In this document: one piece after another, positions 59,615 through 64,000 of the stretch
Layout of the letters: each line of letters starts with the position of its first letter
Position numbering within the stretch: position 1 is the first letter of the stretch
Origin: Vitellaria paradoxa
Taxonomy: Eukaryota; Streptophyta; Magnoliopsida; Ericales; Sapotaceae
Assembly (NCBI GenBank): GCA_019916065.1
Contig: CM034238.1
Coordinates: 38,903,375-38,967,374, forward strand
Direction: 5' to 3'
Length of the DNA: 64,000 nt
Notes under the pieces: model-generated
What the model was told of the DNA's origin: nothing
The model's database searches: none
The model's input: the letters and a program-made list of their open reading frames with translations, nothing else
Program-made: the position numbers and the translations under genes

Positions 59615-59859
59615 TAAAGGATGAAGACGCGGGGTAGGCCGCGTGAGCGTGAGAGGAGGAAGAAGATTGGAGTGCCACCGTGACTCGCCACCACCCCAAC
59701 AACCACGACGCGTTAATTGATTGAGGAATTTTTTCTTCAAACTTTTGACCTATTTTTCAGGGCCTTCAGGGGTAAGAGTTGTCTAAACCCACTTCCCCGT
59801 AGTTTCCAAATAGTTTCTTGATAACTACTTTAGAAAATTTTGTAATAATACAGCTGCTT

Positions 59860-59977
59860 TTGATTTATTAAAAAATTTTTAAGATTTTAAAAAATTATTT
59901 ATTTTTTTATCTTATGATACAAATTACAAATTCGTAACTTATTTCGTTTTATCTCATTTTTTATCACTCCAAATAAT
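59860..59977. repeat. Short MITE, ~150-bp family
   Basis: The core 'caaattacaaattcgtaact' is followed by TTTTATCTCATTTTTTATCA and ends CACTCCAAA. It lies about 430 bp upstream of the PP2C start codon, in its distal promoter. Confidence 0.55.
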
Positions 59978-59989
59978 TTACCTCCCTAT

Positions 59990-61550
59990 GTTTTACTAAA
60001 AAATATTTTCACTCACATATATTTTAAAAAAATATTTTTAAAAAATATAAATAAATGTATTTTTTATAAACTTACATTGAAAAAAAAACCCTAATTATTA
60101 CATTTACATCTCCATTTCCATTTTTTAAGTTATTACATTTACATTTACATCTTCATTTTTATTCTCTCTTTTTTTTTTCTAGAATTAATTCCCAAAGGCG
60201 GAAACATTTTTTTCATAATGAAAAAAAAAAATTCAAATTAACATTAGTTAAATTAACACCATGGTGGCATTTAGAGTTCTGAAAATGTTCAAAAAAAATT
60301 AAAAATTACTATAAAAAGTGACGCGTGGCGAAATTTAATTGAATAAGTTGAAAATTTTTAAAACTTCTTGAAATTTTTCAAAAAAAAAAAATAGACTTCC
60401 AACTGAAACCTATATCTATTTTGGAAAAAAGAGAAGTGAAAAGTAAGAGAATAATTTTTATTTTATCTTGTTTGGTTATTAGGATTGGAATAAAAAATAA
60501 TAATAATTAGTAACAGTTTCTCTCCCTTTGTCCACCTTTTTCCAATCTTTTCCATATCACTTCTCTAGATTCCAAGCAAAGCTTATGGTTAAAAAAAAAA
60601 AATTATTCGATTGGCATTTTATCTTTCTCAAGACAAAAGCCCTGTCAAATTTTGTTTTTGCTTTCTTACATAGGCTTCTTACTACTACTAATAAAATTTA
60701 AAACAACTGCTTCAAATTTCTAGTTTATTTTGTGAATATTCAATTTAACACTAATATTGAAAAAGAAAATAATAATAATAATAAGAATAAGGGACGGACC
60801 TAGTATTTGAACTTTACCTACGCTGATCAAAAGGTATAAAAATAGAATGGGATGGGTTATAAAAATTTAGACTGAATAAAAAGTTTAAAGGCAAAAATAT
60901 ATAGGGTTAAAAAAATTTAGGTTAGGCTAAATTTAAAAAAATACATTTTTTTAAATTAAAAAAATTTTTTTGGACCAAGCTACTCAGGTTACAGCTGCAC
61001 TAATGATGATAATGATAATAATAATAGGATCTTATGATTTCTCTAACATATGTGCTTAGATTAATTTCTAATTAAATTCATTATTAGATTTTTTATGGAC
61101 ATTAATATATAGTCTGGTGTATTTATCATATGATAAATAGAATCTATTATTTCATAAACTTATTCTATTTATTTATTTTTTATTTGTGAAAATAAATAAA
61201 ATAATAAATAAAAATAAAAACAATGAATTATTGAGGTTAGAATTGTATTAATCATCAAGTCACTAGTTGATCTCTTTTTTTTTTTTTTTTTTAATTGATG
61301 GAGAATCATTCTTCGTCTACAAGTTCTTTCAGAGGACTAATCGATGCAATCTTACCAACTCTTGAGTAATTTATAAGTATGTACCATTTTTTTCAATGAT
61401 CAATAATTTTTCCTTCACAATTAATTTAAGCAAATTATGCCTACTTATGTCAAAGATTGTCCAGAGTTGCATCTTGCTGGCATTCATAACATGCACCATC
61501 GGCATTCAAGTAAATACAGCATTCAAGCAAATTAAGAATTAAACTTTAGA
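59990..61550. other. AT-rich intergenic DNA, no gene seen
   Basis: A MITE-related patch lies at 60260-60410. Otherwise low-complexity A+T with (AAT)n runs near 60770 and 61010. No gene seen. Confidence 0.5.
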
Positions 61551-61555
61551 CCGGG

Positions 61556-61706
61556 TTGGAAGTGCGTATTTTGTGCATTAAAAAATATTAAAAAACTCTT
61601 AAAAGTTTAAAAAATTCTTAAAAATTATTTATTTTTTATCTTATTACACAAGTTATAAACTCATAAATTATCTAAAATTATTTCACTTTATCTTATTTCA
61701 AATGCA
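61556..61706. repeat. Short MITE, ~150-bp family
   Basis: Has 'acacaagttataaactcata' in the core and TTATCTTATTTCAAATGCAG at the end. A diverged copy. Confidence 0.5.
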
Positions 61707-61865
61707 GTTCAAATTTGATTTGTATTAGGTTTATAAGAAACTCATTTGGTATCAATTTGGTATCAAATTAAGCTAATTTAGACACAATTTGTATCTTAGA
61801 TAAATTTAATTTATATAAAAGTACTCATATTAATTGAGGTTGACTCAATTAAAATTCTCCTTTAA

Positions 61866-62906
61866 TGCCCCGTTTGGTAACGTTTTTGTTTTCTATTTTT
61901 CTGTTTTCGTTTTCAAAATTTTGTAAATTGGCAACAGAAACATGTTTGTTAAATCTGTTTCCGTTTTTTTGTTTCAAAAAAAAAATAAAAACGGAAACAG
62001 AAAAACGAAAACAGAAAAAATGTGTTTTCACTTTAGTTTTTTTTTCTGCTCCCAATAATTTGTTAATTTTGAAACTTTGTATATTTTTATTACATTACAT
62101 AAAAATAAATTATTTTATTCAAATATTTTATTAAAATAAGTTATTTTAATAAATAATATAATTAAATTCAATAAATTAATTTAATTATATAAATTACTAT
62201 AAATTATTTTTAATAAATAATAAAACTAAATTAATTTAATTTAATAATTAATTATTGCTAAATTATTTGAAATAAATATCATAATTAATTTTTTTAATTT
62301 AATAATAAATTAATTTATATAAAATAATTAATAATAAATAATTAAATTACATTAATTTTTAATTTAATTTAATTTAATTTAATAATTATTATTAAATTAT
62401 TTTAAATAAATATCATAATTAAATTAAATTATTTATGATTTAATTAATTTAATTTATATAAAATATATTTTATTAAATTATTATAATAAATAATTAAATG
62501 AATTTAATTAATTTAAAAATAAATAATTTAATTTAATAAGTAATCTAATTTAATTATTTATTTAATATGAAATATATTTTATTAAATTATTTTTAATAAA
62601 TAATATAATTTAATATATTTCATATTTATTAATTAAATGATTTTAATAAATAATTTATTGTATTGATTTAATTAATTATATTAATTAAATTAATATAAAA
62701 TATATTTTATTAAGTTCTATTAATTTTTTAAAACTAATAAAATTAAATATTTTCTAAAATAAAAAATTAATAATTCTAAACAAATTTACATTTCTAAACA
62801 CAATTTCAGTTTTCATTTCAGAAAAAATAAATGGTAACAGAAAACAAAAAATAGAAAACGACAACAAAAAAATAACAAAGAAATGACAGCGTTGTCAAAC
62901 AGGCCC
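61866..62906 (+). mobile_element. AT-rich MITE, 1.04 kb
   Basis: Flanked by TAA (61863-61865 and 62907-62909). Ends are TGCCCCGTTTGGTAACG and, reverse-complemented, GGGCCTGTTTGACAACGC. Next to them are inverted TTTGTTTTCTATTTT stretches. The middle 700 bp are almost pure A+T with TAATTTAATTA repeats. It is the same family as 15570-16497, in the opposite orientation. No coding capacity. Confidence 0.72.
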
Positions 62907-62909
62907 TAA

Positions 62910-64000
62910 ACAGTTAAATTTGAACATGTTATCAAATTTAACATAATTTTTAAATTAAATATAAATAACCTATTACTAAATTTGACATAAATAGTTTGCG
63001 CCAGTGGCAGATGCATGTGTGTGGCCGTTGCCACAAAAATCTGAAGGAAAAAAATTAACCTGACCTATGAAAAAAAATTATTTTTCAAAACTCATACTCC
63101 CGTGACCGATTATTATGTCTTGTACATAAATACTATACATGATATACTAGTTATACCCATGTACATTCAAAAGTGCTCATCACGTGAGCATTCAACTTTT
63201 AGACTTTTTTTTTATATCTCTAAATCTATGAGAAATTATAAATTTGTATTTGTCCTGTTGTATTTAACAGGGATGAATATTATTTTCGTAAAATTTTATT
63301 TATTTTAATTATATAATGTATATTTTATAAAATTACAAATGAATTAATATTTTTTTCTCATACACTCATTAAAATTGATTCTTTAGTGAGGTAAAAAAAT
63401 GAAAGGTTATTGTGTGAGTAAAAGATTAATAATTATTTTTATAATGAGTCTGTTTGAAATTCTATAGGTCTCTATAAAATTTAAATTTTTTACTTATTGC
63501 ACGAGTTATAAAATTATAATTTTTATAATTTTAAACACTCCTAGGAGCTGTTTGACGCCCCAAAATTTTCCAAAAGATTCCAAAAAACTTCAAAGTTTTT
63601 AAATTCTTCCAATTAAATTTTGTTACGTATCACTTTTATATTATACCGACACTAACTTTTAATTTTTTTATTTTTTATTTTTTTGACACTCCAAGCCTTT
63701 TTTGTGTTGGATATATCAGAGTATTCGGATTAATTTATACGCACCTCAACTAATCTTGGAGTTCTGAAATTAACGATCGAATGAACTTCTAGTAATTATT
63801 AGGTGACCCAAACTAGCCCCTCAGTATTTCTTCATGGATTTTACGCTTCCACCGACAAAAAATTATTGGGTTGCCGCTGGTTTACAACTTCATTTACTCC
63901 CAGTGTATAATAGCCACGGGTGAAAACCCACTTTTTTTTTGGGTTGGAAAAGAATAGAAACTTTGAGTAATGCTCAACTTACCAATCAACTTGTAAGATG
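62910..64000. other. Intergenic DNA with MITE remnants, no gene seen
   Basis: A diverged ~150-bp family MITE lies at about 63447-63542 ('gcacgagttataaaatt'). A block at 63545-63700 is related to the Tourist-like element at 50413. No gene seen. Confidence 0.45.

Noticed and set aside
59427..59702. N-terminal extension of the PP2C to an upstream ATG (186-codon frame)
   Set aside because: The extra residues are coded by the CT repeat and lack family similarity; the family start MLRSCC lies at 59426.

Overview
The window is nuclear DNA of a flowering plant. The genes have spliced plant-type structures, the families are plant-specific (P-class PPR, PRISE reductase, clade-D PP2C), and the AT-rich intergenic space is filled with plant transposons (hAT, MULE foldback, tRNA-derived SINEs, MITEs). 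I cannot name the species. All identifications come from reading motifs and remembered protein families; no search was run.

Four genes look intact. (1) A small organellar SWIB-domain protein, + strand, 10944-14099, two exons with a 2.7 kb intron. (2) An intronless 824-residue P-class pentatricopeptide-repeat protein, + strand, 22431-24905. (3) A two-exon progesterone 5-beta-reductase/iridoid-synthase-like (PRISE, VEP1-type) reductase, + strand, 35120-36442. (4) A four-exon clade-D protein phosphatase 2C, - strand, 59426-56590. They do not form a pathway or cluster; they are ordinary, independently transcribed genes separated by repeats.

Layout. 0-7.6 kb holds two SINEs, a foldback element, a tandem-repeat array and otherwise AT-rich unique sequence. 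7666-10824 is a decayed hAT transposon ending only about 120 bp before the SWIB start codon. 10.9-14.7 kb is the SWIB gene, with one SINE in its intron and one in its 3' flank. 15.5-22.3 kb is repeat-dense: an AT-rich MITE, a possible LTR remnant, a 2.2 kb MULE-type foldback with nested hairpins and 9-bp target duplications, and Tourist-like MITEs. 22.4-25.6 kb is the PPR gene. 26.6-32.5 kb is a graveyard of gene fragments, including one ATG101 exon and a frameshifted RopGAP CRIB exon. 35-36.5 kb is the reductase. 38159-48096 is a probable ~3 kb solo LTR split by a 6932-bp hAT element (40697-47628). 48-56 kb is mostly AT-rich sequence with MITEs, a Helitron-like piece and a SINE. 56.5-59.7 kb is the PP2C. 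The last 4 kb contains a second copy of the AT-rich MITE seen at 15.6 kb.

The most notable object is the hAT element at 40697-47628. It has matching terminal inverted repeats, a perfect 8-bp target duplication and a nearly intact BED/hAT transposase broken by one stop and one frameshift. Downstream of the transposase, on the same strand, it carries exons captured from at least two host genes: UPF3 (nonsense-mediated decay factor) and a B3/REM-type DNA-binding protein, both with their splice sites.
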